Below are positions 1-12,902 of a stretch of 64,000 nt of DNA, piece by piece. The stretch lies in the NCBI GenBank assembly GCA_022496805.1, contig CM040088.1, forward strand, positions 3,038,001 through 3,102,000, given 5' to 3'. Below the pieces are notes generated by a model. That model was not told where the DNA came from. It did no database searches and was given only the letters and a program-made list of their open reading frames with translations. The stretch's first letter is position 1; every line of letters begins with the position of its first letter. Source of the DNA: Pohlia nutans (Eukaryota > Streptophyta > Bryopsida > Bryales > Mniaceae). Position numbers and translations under genes: made by a program.

Positions 1-2160
1 AAACAAATCCATTAGTGCAATCTCAGATGGGAGGTACCAAAAGCTGCAACAAGAAGAAGACAAGAGTTGGCCACTCACTAAGTGCCATACATGCTCTTTA
101 CAGTAAATGTCCAACCTTTTGGTTCCTATTCAACCTTTTGGTTCCTATTCAAAGTAGAGAAAGGTGAGTTCTCACAACTGCTAAAGAATGTTGTGTAGCA
201 CTCCCTCTGTTCTGAATTAAAAAACACTTTTTAGAGCTGGAAGCAGTGTTCCCACGGGTTTTTTATTTTGGAACAGAGGGAGTATTCAACAGTGAGAGAT
301 CTTCAGAAACAACCTGCGAAATAAATTCATGCTGCTTGAAGTGCACAACTTTTTGGAAAGATCAGAATGATACCTGGGTCACGCCACCTGAGCCCCTAAT
401 TATGCAGTGACGTGGTTGTGAATTGAACTCAGCTCCACTCTTCTGTCCACTTAGTGTGGAAATATTCTGAAATAAGGTGAACGCCTACCTATTATCAAAG
501 CATAGGAGTGTGAATAGGGTTGTCATCAAGCCATTAGACTCTAAATAGGTGGATGCAAGACGAATGATGCATTAATTACATAAATTGCTCGAAATAAATT
601 GACCCATACTAGATAGTGTAGTACTGGTATTGGGAGTATGAGAATGATTAGAGTGGGATTACAGCGTGTGAATTAGATACTAACTTCCTGAACTTGGTTG
701 GAATCAACGTTGAGCTCGTCCAGCTCATGGAATCACCAACATGTTCCCCTTTTAAGAGATTGGCATCCTTGAAGAGTACTGTAAGTACTGTAGTGCCAAG
801 TCTCAATCAAGAAACACGTATAGGAACATCGTTGGCAGGAAAAGCTCCGGATACCACACCAGGACAGTGGTGACAAAGCATTGCCAACTACAAACGCCAG
901 TGAGCTAGTTCATCAAACCATTTAGCACGTACACCCTACCAAACACAATTAGCATCAGATGGATTACACCCTTCATTCAACAAGTGAACTTACGGTAAAA
1001 CAGGCCTGGAGCATGAAGTACACTCAAAGCTTGGACGATATAACCGATGATTGAGATCTTGATGCAAAAATCTTCAAGTGGAATCTATTTAGAAAAAGCT
1101 CTAGGTTGGTTCAAATTATGCATACCATGATTCTGTAGCAATTCGCCTTGCTTCTGCGCACACTCCAATGCTCTCTCGGTCTGTATAACTTTATAAATTG
1201 AACAACCTCCTGCCTCAAAAGTGGTTCAGCTCGCATCAATCTCAGTGTCACAATGAAAATGGCAGCCACACGCAGACCCTGAAATCTATCTGAGGATGGT
1301 TCAAATAGTGTATCCTTTGCAACAAATTAAGGTAAGCCAGGACAACATTGATTGTGGAGAAACGATCGAACTGCTAGCTCCAGCTCATCCATTTTCTTCA
1401 CTCCCTGAGGATCAAGTGACAGAACAAAAAGAGACTGAGCACCGAATTGATGAAACAGATTGACAGATATTAAAGTATAGATGGAATGATGGTTCCGCTG
1501 CGAAGGTTAATTAGAATCAAATTAATTGTTCACAAGCAATAACACAATCTCACCACATTAATCCTGCACAAGAATTTCTAATTATAAGGACAAGCGCTAA
1601 ATTTGTAAGGATTAGACAACAGTAGGTTCCCCATCTTAGAATTGAGTATCCTACACTGACATTTCTAGTGCCTCCATAACCAAGGCAAAGACTTGGTTCT
1701 AGAATTGAGGTCTCGCTGGATGCTTCTGGTCTCCATATACACACGCCCTACACCAATCTTCACTTATTGCTCCAGCCATACATGACTGCACATCACAAAC
1801 ACAAGCCAAATATCAGCATTGATCCTCTACAGTTAACTCGCTACAGGTATTGAACACACAAACTGAGTTAGCGTGGGTCAATCCTCATTCACACATGCAC
1901 AGAACAAAATCCAGTTTCATGAAAAGCTAAATTAAGCAATGCTATGATTATGCTCCACACCCACACTTACCGGATCATTAAACCCATTTTAAACCTTCTC
2001 AGTAACTTTTGTGCCCTAACCACAGGTACACCATCATCTCCGCAAGATCGTAGTCCTGTTCGTAATCAACAGTCGTTCCCAAATCCATCTCTGGAATGTT
2101 CAGAAGTTATTGGGCAGGGCCTTGGAGTTTCCGCCTGCCAGTCTTCTTGAGCAAGCAGAA
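1..2160 (-). pseudogene. Decayed MCTP (multi-C2, PRT_C) gene copy
   Basis: Read on the minus strand, this stretch carries scattered blocks matching the intact MCTP gene at 23100-30352, in the right order. About 2155-1965 corresponds to exon 4 (LGTTVDY, then a GTAAG donor). About 1790-1690 corresponds to exon 5. About 1410-1130 corresponds to exon 11 (QGVKKMDELELAVR, LRQEVVQF, SVRRSKANCYRIM, then GTATG). About 965-700 corresponds to exon 12 (VWYPELFLPTMFLYVF and the LDELN acidic tail). The first 60 bases resemble the end of the last exon. In-frame stops, frameshifts and missing exons (6-10 are not recognisable) show that it is dead. It may extend to about 2800. The intact gene shows what it once encoded: a C2-domain membrane-tether protein. 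The order and inactivity are clear; exact ends are not. Confidence 0.82.
201..282. mobile_element. Stowaway-like MITE
   Basis: An 82-bp imperfect palindrome has the ends CTCCCTCTGTTCTGAATTAA and TTTTGGAACAGAGGGAG. This is the classic Stowaway terminal sequence, a non-autonomous Tc1/mariner relative. TA follows the right end; the left TA has become CA. It lies inside the decayed MCTP copy. Confidence 0.8.
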
Positions 2161-2883
2161 GACCGAAATACAGATCAGCAAGCATGCACATCACGAAAGA
2201 AAACATAACCAGAAACCAATCCGCAGTAGATAAAAACCTCTAATTGTACAATGATCAATGCTAGAGCTTTACGTTAAGCTGATCTGGCCAGTGAATTCAT
2301 ACAATCTGCACATGATAAAGAATTAATTTCTGCAAGAATACTACTCCATATTCAGCCATCTCCACTTGTTTCAACAATGAGCTGCTCTATGGGACCATGA
2401 AATATTCAAAAACGACCCAGAAAAATACTCTGAAACTTATTGAAACAGTTGAACGAACCCAAGTCTACTTTGATCTGCGTATGCTCATTTTAAGACCTTA
2501 TTATGTTTTGATAGCCGATTAATCAAAGAGTTAGATGTGAGTTGTAGGCATAGTTTACGAACCCTGCAACCGAAACCCGCATCTATGCAAGTTAGGGATG
2601 ATTGTGAACAAACCGTATGGATCAAGGAATATGGACTTCACTCTCATTCTCCTGCAAGCGGCACGCAGAAGCACACAGTTGTCTCTCTTCTACAAGCATA
2701 CATACAGGATGCGAAGTTCAAATTATTATAAGAACTGAGCAGCAATGCAAACATGAGATTATATCATCTTCTCAATCAAAATGCTCGCTCCACAAAACCC
2801 TGGAAGCTGTCTCCCCATACAATCATAACTGCTAATAGTTAACCCTCACTCACGACACCGAACAAAAACAGGCACCTTCATAT

Positions 2884-3130
2884 ACCCCTAAAAGACCTAG
2901 GATTCATGGTTTTAAAATGACAAATTCGATTGATCATATTGTGAGAAATATAATTCAGATGAGACCAAATTTTGTATCACCAGAATCGTTGAAGAACGTT
3001 GCATGTGTTGGTCAAACAAAAAATAAATTTGAACAAAAAGAAGTCCACATAGGTCCTGCCCAAAATTGCTTTAAAAAAAACATGAGGCCCAATTTGAACT
3101 TCTTCGGCCTTTTGTTTCCATCAGCTCAGC
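2884..3130 (-). repeat. TTAA element family A, degenerate copy
   Basis: It matches the reverse complement of the complete family A element at 24464-24708 over most of its length (for example GATCATATTGTGAGAAATAT and the GCATGTGTTGGT block). CCCCTAAAAGACC lies at the left end, but the flanking TTAA sites are lost. Open frames here are incidental. Confidence 0.72.
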
Positions 3131-3685
3131 TTCATCCGGGACATTCCTACAGTAGTGAACAATCCGGGATGGTTTGTGAAGTCAGCTTCATTTGCAGCAG
3201 TAATGCTAGTTCCAGCCAGGAAGCAACTGAAGGAAGCGTGCACCCTCTTTGTGAGACAATATCAACGGCGCCTTTGAACTTGAATGTTAAGAAGGTTAAA
3301 AAAAATTGCTGAATGTGGAAAATTATAACATAAATTTTCAGTAAGCGGAATCAGTCTTGCACCAATGGCCCTTTGTCCGGTGGGCACTGGCTCATTGTCA
3401 AGACGAACAAACACTTTATTCACGCCGGCCTCGAAAGAGGACCGGAGTTCATATCTATCTATCAATCTATCTATCTAAGCGGAATCATATTTTTGCGCCT
3501 TCATATGTAATTTATATGATTTATTGAAGGTGTAGTCTAAAAATCCAAACGTGCCACTTGGACCACCCATATTGAACAAAAATGCGCCCCATAATGCTAT
3601 TCATAGCTATCAAAAATCTTAAGTTAAACAATCATGTGTCTAATTCACAATGGGCACATACTTTATGGAGAAAACACACTAGCTC
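3131..3685. other. Intergenic, no gene seen
   Basis: Non-coding sequence with a short imperfect ATCT microsatellite at about 3452-3477. I see nothing else supportable. Confidence 0.5.
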
Positions 3686-4485
3686 TTAACCCTTTAGTGC
3701 CCAGGGTGGTTCTGGAGAAACCACAATTTTTGGGAGATATTTTTTTAAAACTTTCTCTGATGAAATTATGGATACTATTAATAGTATTCAACTGTATAAA
3801 TGCAAGCATAGCTTAATGAAACAAGTGTCGGTTAAATCTTGGTAAGATCGGACCGTTGGATTGGAAGATCATCATGTGTCTTTGAATTGTATAATGCACA
3901 CTCAAAAATGAGATTTTGAGGTGTGTGACTTCAAGGTTAAATAGAATTTGGGTTAAATTTTCAAAATTGAAAGTGAAGATGTTCAACAATGACGTGTACC
4001 AACACCTCTCCATTGCAATCTTTCATGTCAAGAATAAACTCATACATAATTATTGTGAATTTTATAAGTGACTTATCCATATATGATTTAGGACAAAATT
4101 TATATGTTAAAATAAGAAAGGAGTTAGTACATTGATCAAGATCGAACTACATACACTAATGGAACATGAACAAGAGAACACAATCCAAAAAATATATACA
4201 AGATAACAAACTTCCAAACACAAGAAATACCATACAGTACATGTGTTGTATTTGTAAGTATTTGCTGTATTTTGAGGTATTTGCAGTATTTTGGTGTTTT
4301 GTACATAGGTATTTGGATAGCTAAGAAAGTCAGATTCCAAATTTTCTTTTTGCATCATCTGCAGAATCAAAAGTTACACATCTGAACTTCAGACACTAGA
4401 CTGAGATGGTTCACAAATTTTACAACATTTCATTTTCTAGTGATCTAGTGACTACTTAGCGGTTACATGGGCACTTAAGGGTTAA
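3686..4485 (-). mobile_element. TTAA element family G, 800 bp
   Basis: Bounded by TTAA at 3686-3689 and 4482-4485. The inverted ends read CCCTTTAGTGCCC and, from the other side, CCCTTAAGTGCCC. It is an inverted sister of the element at 43893-45290. It keeps an unoccupied TTAA at 3813-3816 exactly where the sister carries a nested element. A subterminal dyad (GTAACCGCTAAGTAGTC as read from the right end) is partly decayed. No coding capacity. Confidence 0.88.
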
Positions 4486-6523
4486 TTGTGAATGACTACC
4501 ATTGCTTAGATTTGGCAATAATACAAGTTTTAGTGCCCAAAATAGTCACAATGTGACACAAGTAAGTGACCAAAATGGATGCTTTGATAGGTGTCACAAA
4601 TAGTTAGGTGTTACAAATAAGGTGCATTACCTTTAGTACCTAGCTAACCAAATTTGGTCATTGCAATGTCAAAAGGCATCTGTATGATTGCAAAAAAACT
4701 CGGTCCTCTTCAAATTTTGGATGAAATTATGTGAAATTACTGCTTAAACTCACCTTCAAAATTCCTTTGCATCTCTAAATTTGCAATTTTTGTAAAGGTT
4801 AACATCTCCTCTAAATTTCTATTCTTTTTAATATTAGCAAGTTGTCATATTAAATGATAACTCACTTTTTTACTTTTGCACATTAAAAGACTTACAATTG
4901 ATTGTAAGTATATATACCGTAACTTCTTAGGAGCTTGTAACTTCTTACCCTTTAATAAATAATTAAAGGGTGCCTATATTTATGGGAAATTAATGGCATA
5001 TATACTCGGGGAAGTCACTTAGTGTAAATTTTGGATACATATGAGCGTACAAAGGGTATTTAATAGGGGCTATGAAATAATTGGAATATTTTACTATTTA
5101 TAGTATATTTAGGGTACATTCCATGTATATTTTAGAAATATTCCTAAGATATTCCCAAATTGGTTTTATAACATCCTAAATTACTTCTATAAATTTATAA
5201 TTTTATCTCAAATGAATAAAAGACACCCTATATTTGTTCTCTCATAGTTATCTAAATTCTTGACAGTGACTTCCCTAGGCATATATATATATATATATAT
5301 GTTATTGCCCAATTTTAATATATTACTTTTTATATTTCCTAACTATTTTCTACACTTAATTAATTATTAGTCAGAAAGCTGCCCAAACTGCTAGGAAGCT
5401 ACGGTAGTAGGTTTCATAGGTGGAATAAATAAGTGGCTTGCTTTTTAAATCCAACACCAATTTTTTTTGGTGTTGATGAATTTTTCTTGCAAATGCGCTA
5501 AGATGAGAATAATATGCTATAGAAGCATGGTTTTTTAATTTTTAATTTTATTTTCCTTCAATTTTTATATTTTTTCCTAAAATAGATTCAAAAATTTGGT
5601 TGAAGCTCCATCTTTGTTTTGGCTACATAATTTTTTTGTAGTTTAGTAACTACAATAAAAAAATATTAGTTTAAAATATAAATTGAAATACTTTTTTGTT
5701 AAATATGTGGCTAAATGATTGCATTTTCTTCCTGTATGTTTAGAATCATTTGCTCCTAAAACATTTTGTTTTATTTAAAAGTCAAAATTTGGCAATATTT
5801 AGCAAAGTAAACATTGTGCTAACGTGTTATGTGGGGTTGCAAATAAACACAACATTAGGATGGATGTTTGTACAATACTAGGCAAGTCTATGGTAATAAG
5901 TCAAAAGAGAGAGCCCTAAAATTGGCTTTAAGTAAATGTGAATTATATACTATATAGTACAATGGTGGTGTGATGCTATAGTGTGTAGCATGGCTTTAGG
6001 AAATTGGCAAGACGCAGTAATGTCGAGACATTTCAAGGAGCTATACTATACATTGTGACACCACAATACCAATGTGTTTGAAGATTTAGCCAGTTCAACA
6101 TGCTACCACATGTATACAATTTCTTTACCATTCACAAAAAGACTAGTTACAAAATCATCCGTAAAGAACATAGACTACGATGTATATAACTTCTGTTGAG
6201 TGAGAATGAAAAATTGATACACTTTACTTTTTGCATGCAATTGGCTGTATAGAGCTAAAAGTGTAGACATGGGGTTTTTGGAGTATATGGTTAATCTAAA
6301 TCCTAAAGGTAAGAAGAAGTCAAAGAAGGCAATGGGATGAGCAAGAGTGAGGCAAAATGTAATCATAACAAAATAAAAGAGAAATAAAGAGACATCCATA
6401 ATTAATAAACCCTTAAATCCTAATTTTGTATAGAAACAATATTTGAAAGAGATGTTTCAAAATGTTTCAAAACATGTTTCTTTGGACCTATGGCTATGGA
6501 TAAAGGCCATGCGTCATAATGGG
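4486..6523. other. AT-rich intergenic DNA
   Basis: Strongly AT-rich and full of stops in all frames. It holds a perfect AT dinucleotide run at 5281-5300 and several homopolymer tracts. No gene, RNA or element boundary recognised. Confidence 0.5.
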
Positions 6524-6632
6524 GGTGCTTGGAGCATGGTTATGGGGTGCGTGGAGTGTGGTCATGGGGGAGCTTGGTATGTTTTCATAGGGGTGTTTGG
6601 CATGTTATTATAGGGGAGTTTGGCATGTTGTC
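6524..6632. repeat. Degenerate 22-24-bp tandem repeat
   Basis: About five diverged copies of a unit like GGGTGCTTGGAGTGTGGTCAT. It is the same unit as the cleaner array at 7726-7893, so the two arrays are related. Confidence 0.7.
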
Positions 6633-7725
6633 ATGCAGTACAAGGATACCAGGCCCGAAATGACTGAAATTTGACAGTTTTCTGTCAATTATGATGGCAT
6701 AGGCCTTTTCAAAGCATGATTTGAGGTACTCAAAGCTTTTTATTGTCTGAATTGGCAGACTTTTGTTGGTGTATTTTATTTCTGTCAACTCATGTGAATT
6801 CTCACTACACCATATTTTTCTGTACATTTTGGTGCACAATTGAGCATCGCAATGATCTTATTTTGAAATGTTTTCACCAAAGAAAAGTTAGAACGCCAAA
6901 TCATCTTCCACCTCCCAAAAGAAATTTGTGATTCGGTGTTTCTATGCATGAGATATGGACAAAATTCACTAAGGTCGTGAAGAGTGTGCATGAGTTGTTT
7001 GAGAAGAAAATGTATTATGATCAGACTTTTGAGGCTCAATTGTGCATAGTAGACTAGCTTATTTTGAGCATTGTTCAACTAAGAATACTTGCACAATCAA
7101 GTCATCTTTCACCTCCAAAACGAATTTTGTGATTTGAAGTATTTATGCTTAAGTTATGCATATTTTTGTAGAATAGTTTAACCAGTGAATAAGAGAGAAA
7201 AATGGGAGGAGTTCTACATATCCCATATTCATTGTCAACACTAGTGCACTGAATTTTGTATAAAGCACAAGACTTCATCTCCTCCGCCACTCACAATTAT
7301 GAAGTAAAATTTACATAACCCATCCTTGTCATACCACTTGGAAATGGGCGAATTTTACTTTAAGTATCATTAAAAAGCCAATTTTTTATATTAATTATCA
7401 TTTTTAATGCCAACAGTAAATAATTGAGTAAATAATTGACTACAGAGGAAAGATTGGCTAAAAATAATAATTTACTTTAAGATAATTAAAAAATAGGACT
7501 TGTATAAATTATTGGGACCTGCTTGTAATTCCAGCGTGTCATGCACATAAAAGCCACGTGGAGGCCAAGTGTCACAACCGTAACTTCCCTCATGAGCCAC
7601 CAAAATTGACAGAATTTGTACAAAACTCCGTCAAAAAGGTGTCCAAATCAAGTGATCCGAAATGACAAAAAGATTGACAGAAGACTATTTGAATTCTGTC
7701 ATTTTGAACACGATTCTTCTTATAG
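6633..7725. other. Intergenic, no gene seen
   Basis: Non-coding. Short open frames on both strands lack family likeness and splice-consistent neighbours. Similar phrases (CCGAAATGAC, TTGACAG) flank both GTGGTCAT arrays, which suggests that a longer unit was duplicated. Confidence 0.4.
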
Positions 7726-7893
7726 CGATGGAGGTGCTTGGCGTGTGGTCATGGGGTGCTTGGCGTGTGGTCATGGGGGTGCTTGGCGTGTGGTCATGGA
7801 GGTGTTTGGCCTGTGGTCATGGGATGCTTGGAGTGCGGTCATGGGGGTGCTTGGAGTGTGGTCATGGGGTGCTGGAGTGCGGTGGTCACGGGG
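7726..7893. repeat. 22-24-bp GTGGTCATGGGGTGCTTG minisatellite
   Basis: About seven head-to-tail units of roughly 22-24 bp, each with GGCGTGTGGTCATGGG or a close variant. The unit is not a fixed multiple of three, so the long overlapping frames read through here are repeat artefacts. Confidence 0.9.
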
Positions 7894-9417
7894 ATGTTTG
7901 TGGGTTCTCGACTTCTCATGCTGCTGTTGGGAAGTTCTATGCCCGGATTCACTGTTCCCTGGCCACCTGCAAGGAATTTCCAGCCCCACCTCCAGGAGCT
8001 ACTGTAGGTCAGTTCCCAGGTGATCGAAATTCTGATGGGTCCCTCCCTGTACTGTACAGTATCTGTGACTCAAAAAAAAAAAAAAACAAAAAAACAAAAA
8101 AAAGAGAGGGAAAAAACAAGCGGCTAGTCGCGTAGTCTCTGCCTTAAAATTTACCCTAGATTTATTTTTAGAGCTTGTTTATATTGTCCAGCCATATAAC
8201 TCCTTGAAAACGAAGCGTTTTCGTAATCTCTCCTAGTGCGGCAGAGACAACAAATGAGAGAAAAACAAAGTGACGGATTAGTTGTGACTGACTGAACTCA
8301 CTCACTCACAAAAAAAAACATCTTTTTGGTATTCATTTTTAAAAACTTGGAGCATCTGTGATCTCTCTTGAACGTTGTTCGTGAGTTTATTGAAGGCCCG
8401 TTCACATACACCATTTCTGCTGCACGCATGAATGCGTCAGATAACTTTGAAGGAATATGAGGTAATTAGAAAAATCTAAAATAGGCAGAAAGGAATTACA
8501 CTACCGCAAGACAGAAAGCAACACAACGCAAAAAACGAACGGGACTATAATTGCGGTAGTGTATTGCAGTTGCACAGTGCTCAACAGTAGCTGCAGCAGG
8601 AAAAGACAAAATTTTGAATATTTTTTTGTTTCTTCATTTTACCTCCCATCCTTTCAGGAACGCAAACGCAACAGTGGCACTAGGCTGGTGTGAATGGGCC
8701 ATGAGTCAACAGTTGGTGTCACTGCTTGTGCATTGTTACAGTGCATTCCTCAGGAGCATCCCAACGTGCCGGAAAGGGACGCTTGTGTGTGTCACCCTCA
8801 CTTCCATGGGGTTGCGCCTTTTTGACTCAGTCCAATTGAGGCCTCACAGTTACTGTATGATAATTTATGTTCGGATGGTCAGTCCCTCCCCCAGCAAGGA
8901 ATTTTCTTTTAAACAAACTCATTGTACTGTACTGTACAGTCCATGGGGTAGCACTACAGTATGTGAAGCAGGAGGAGTACCGGTACTGTAACCAGGAGGA
9001 GCACAGTATAGGCGAAGTCGTTCAGAGTTGCAACAGAAACTGACTCCTTTGTAAGTTATATTATTTATTTCCACATACTTTCTTTATTGATAGCTTCCAA
9101 ATTCCAATCGTCAGTTGGACTGATGCTACTGTATGTTCAATCTCAGCTGATTCTAGGCTATTTACTACAGTACTGTTCCATGTACGGCAAATGATAAAAT
9201 AGCCATTTAAAAGAAAAAATTACTAATGTTTACCAACACTAAACTTTCCATCTAGGCCAGCCGGCCAGCCTATTTTCGCCAGCATCTTACTTGGGAGTGG
9301 CTGACTTCAGACAAAAAAGCTGGGTGACAAAGTGGATGAAATCGTCAAAACCCTCCCAATATTTGGATGAAATTTTCTTGTAAGAGATAATTTTATGCAT
9401 GCACATACATAAATGGA
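7894..9417. other. Intergenic with TACTGTACAGT motifs
   Basis: No gene recognised. The palindromic motif TACTGTACAGT recurs (about 8050 and 8930) and is also terminal in the fold-back at 20556-21455. These may be fragments of that repeat family. A poly-A-rich tract lies at 8073-8115. Confidence 0.45.
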
Positions 9418-9815
9418 TCATTCCAAGGTCTTTTTCTGGCTTTTTATAACTAGTTTGATACAAAAATCCACTAGGAGAATCACCATGTGGGAACAGAATG
9501 AGAAAAATACCACTTCATGTAGCCACCAAGGCAATGGACTGCACCAGTTGCAAGTGAGGTTGGGACTTTGTGTGTAACACGCAGTGGATGAAAAGGCCAA
9601 GATGTTGAATGAAAAAGACAGGATGTATGAAGGGTTTCGCAATAGGCCAATATATTGAATGAAAAAGATAGGATGTACGAAAAAACAAAGATCCGTCACC
9701 AAGTTTTTCAAATAAAAAACAAAAATTAAGGGATCAAAAAGCCACCTCATTCAATTGCATGCGAACTTTGTAGCCTAAAGTTAGATGACCCAAAACAAAA
9801 CAAAAAAACCCCAGG
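9418..9815 (-). repeat. Dispersed repeat, inverted copy of 21478-21866
   Basis: Nearly full-length inverted match to 21478-21866. Shared blocks include GGCTTTTTATA near the left, the ATGAAAAGGCCAAGATGTTG core, and GTAGCCTAAAGTTAGATGACC at the right. Non-coding; superfamily unknown. Confidence 0.75.
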
Positions 9816-9950
9816 ATCGAATTCTATCAATTTTTTCCTCACCCAAGTTGTGTGATGCTCTACCAATGAAAATATAAAATAATAATAATAAAATATGGCT
9901 AGGGAACAACAGTCACAGCACACCAGTCTGACCTTAGCATAACATTCAGT

Positions 9951-10363
9951 CCCGGGGAGTGCACTTAAAGTTAAGACTAGGAATCACGTGAGTGCGTACT
10001 TTTGACCCCCCTATGTACATACTAAAAAATCACCTAAAAATTGTAAAAAAATATGCAGTTGTTAAACACAATCTAAAGTTCTTGTTGTATAAATTTCAAA
10101 AAATAATCACTTGTACATATTTTTAAATTGATTTTTGAAGCGAAAAACAACACATTTTAGTGCAAACGTCTATCATTTCTTTTATACGATTTTAGAAACA
10201 TTTGGTCCTGAAATTTATACCAAATGATAGATATATACGTAATGATTTAGCCCCTAAAAAATCTTAATTTAAAAACTATTTTAAGGCTAAGTATTGTAGG
10301 GGGTATGCTATTAAAACGCACTCAAGTGTATTTCTAATCTTCACTTTAAGTGCACTCCCCGGG
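9951..10363. mobile_element. hAT-like MITE, nested
   Basis: Ends are inverted: CCCGGGGAGTGCACTTAAAG at the left and its complement at the right. They are flanked by CATTCAGT and CATTCACT, an 8-bp duplication with one mismatch, typical of hAT insertions. It sits at the left edge of the ATAACATTC element. A relative lies at 19890-20146. Confidence 0.82.
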
Positions 10364-10537
10364 CATTCACTAGCCTTCCAAGAGGCTGCTTTTTAGTTTC
10401 ATTCACCTTTATATATGGGATGACCAGTGATTTTGTAATTGAATACTATTGAATCAAATAAACAATTACAAAACATTGTTGAATTGTGATTGAGTGAGTG
10501 CTTTTGATTACTGTTCAACATGGTTGATTGCTCTTGC

Positions 10538-11111
10538 TTAACCCCTAAATGCCTAGAGCCCTCTTCAAATTCGGCAGTTTTGCAAAGATGGATTATAAAA
10601 TGCAATCTAGAGGGATATTTTGAACTTGATATATGAATAAAAGTTGTACGTTATGAATTAGATTCTATCCATATGGTTAGATCTATGATTGCTATTACCA
10701 ATAATTTTGTATAAAATTTGAATCGTGAAATTCAAAATTATTTTGTAATTCAATTACGAATAAGATATTGACAATCTATAGATGAAATTCTTTGTGATTG
10801 GTTGAAATGTAATACTCTAAGTGTAGTGATTTTTGGAGATTTTTTGGTTGCTTAATTTTATGAGTTGACTTTTTTTTTACCACTTTTACATTGAAATCTT
10901 CAAAATTTTGGGTGAATCACTACAACATGAAATGAGACATAAAAATTTCACAAATCATCTCCTTTCTAATTGGATCACATATGCATGAAGCTAACTTCCC
11001 ATAGAATCTACAGTAAAAATTCCACTCTGCAAAAAATGCATGACGGATGAGAATCTACGGATGAAATCTGTACATCGTCCAAAAAATGGACGCTTAGGCA
11101 GTTAGGGTTAA
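10538..11111 (-). mobile_element. TTAA element family B, nested, 574 bp
   Basis: Bounded by TTAA on both sides. The ends are CCCCTAAATGCC and, from the other side, CCCTAACTGCC. A dyad CGTCCATTTTTTGGACG lies near the right end. It is an inverted relative of 45858-46434. The host repeat's sister at 32116-32431 lacks it and has ATAA (32295-32298) at the same point. Confidence 0.92.
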
Positions 11112-11247
11112 TGCCACCTGCCTCCATAGCTACTGATGTGATGTGGAATATCCCACATCATTTCATTGGGGGGATGAAATGATGTGGGATATTCCACATC
11201 ATTCTATTGGGGGAAGGCAGAAGTCACAGAGGCTATTGAATGTCATG

Positions 11248-12902
11248 AGGTTCAAGCATATGAATCAATCTTGCTGGCCGGCAGGCTACAGGCGTACCAA
11301 TTGAATCGGTAATTCCCAAAGATAAAAATGACTCAATGAAATTTCAGTCACTTCCATTATGGGCTTCTTTTTTCAGATTTTAGGAATGGACGCAAAGGCG
11401 ATATTTTTATCCATGTTGGAAATGATGTGGCGATATTTGATTTTTTCTCCAGCATTACATTGGCAATTTTTAGAATTTCAGTACGGTTGAGTGTGGCGAA
11501 TATGATATGATGGGAGGTGCAACTATGGCAAAATGGTTTAGCTGAATGTAGTGCAAGTGGCGATTTTGGGGTTCAAGCAAATGATGAAATTGGCGATCTC
11601 ACTTTCATTTCAAAGTGGTTTTAGGATTAACCGGCAATTTTACAACTTCGGTGAGAACCTCGCTGGTTTTTTATAGTAAGTTTGTTTATCAAATTTTACA
11701 CTAACACATATAACTTGCACATACAAAACAAAGGCTCCGATGCCTAAATGAGAACCATTAGATGGATGAGAACAACATTTGACAACATCAGTAGACATTA
11801 CTCATGACATTCAACAAAACACACATAACCTACAAATAGAAAACAAGGGCTAGCATGTATAAGTGAGAACCAATAAATGAATGAGCACAAAAACATTCAA
11901 CAACAATACACATTCTTCGTGACATTCTATGATACTACAGCCTACATACACAAGACGTTCTCTGATGCTGCAGTTAGTATATTTCTACACAATTCCGGTA
12001 CCTATCCAGCTACAAAACATGAAAGAACCCAATGGACAAGCAACACAAGCTAAAATAACACAATGGAAAAGCTACAATCACTGATAGAATACAATAGACA
12101 AGCTACACAAGCTGAAATAACTCAATGGACAAAGTCCACAAGCTAAATGAACTCAATCATAGGGCAAGCTACACATGCTCATGAAATAAACCATGTGTAC
12201 CATGAACAAATTTCACATGGAAACTAATCAACTACCTTAATGCTCTCAACATGAAACTCACTCGTGATAACACATAACCTGCACACACAAAACAAGTACT
12301 CCGATGCCTAAATAAGAACCAATGAAACAATGAAGAAACAAACATTTAATAGTCTCTTCATATTACATTAGACATCACAATTATATTAGAACCATTACAT
12401 AGCCCCAACATTAGATCATGCATGCACTCAACCCAACTATAACCTGCACATATAAGAAACAAACTCAAATTCATTTGTCAATATGTTTCTACATACGTGC
12501 ATCATGAACAACTAACAATTACAGTCCAACATACTTGACCATTGCAACAGGTACACATTGCAACAACTACCCATTGCAACAAGCTCATAACCAACAGAAA
12601 AACATAATACACAACAAACTACACAAGCTACTCAAAACATACATAAACAAGCCGCATATAAGCATGCAAGGTACAGATTAACAAAATACACAACGGACGA
12701 CATCTTCATGCTAAACATAAAGAAACTGCTGGCAGCATCTATGCCCCACTGCAAGGGCCTGCAAACAAATAAACAATAAGATAGAAGCGTCATTGATAAT
12801 AAATAGTTGGCAAAAATGAGTCCAATAAATCAACGGAAATAACAAAAACAAAGAGGCCCCAACGAAGCCTTCAACTGTTGATTTGATCAAACTAATCCAC
12901 TA
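11248..12902. other. Non-coding, with diverged ~115-bp repeats
   Basis: No gene seen. About 11695, 11810, 12262 and 12435 start degenerate copies of a block containing ACACATAACCTGCACA, CCGATGCCTAAAT and GAGAACCAAT. Between 11400 and 11620 the short motif TGGCGAT recurs several times. It recurs again at about 17905, on the far side of the hAT pseudogene, so this may be a subterminal region of that transposon. Confidence 0.4.

Larger units (their letters stand above)
9939..11247. mobile_element. Composite MITE with ATAACATTCAGTAGCC ends
   Basis: The outer element matches 32116-32431, but two other elements interrupt it: a hAT-like MITE (9951-10363) and a TTAA element (10538-11111). The right end is GGCTATTGAATGTCATG. 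Flanks are AGC and AGG, consistent with a decayed 3-bp duplication. It contains a long perfect hairpin (GATGTGGAATATCCCACATC). Confidence 0.85.

Noticed and set aside
2917..3312. 131-codon plus-strand frame
   Set aside because: It overlaps a degenerate TTAA family A repeat; the translated sequence is not protein-like.
7616..8135. Three long overlapping plus-strand open frames
   Set aside because: They run through a 22-24-bp minisatellite whose low stop content opens all frames; there is no domain or splice support.
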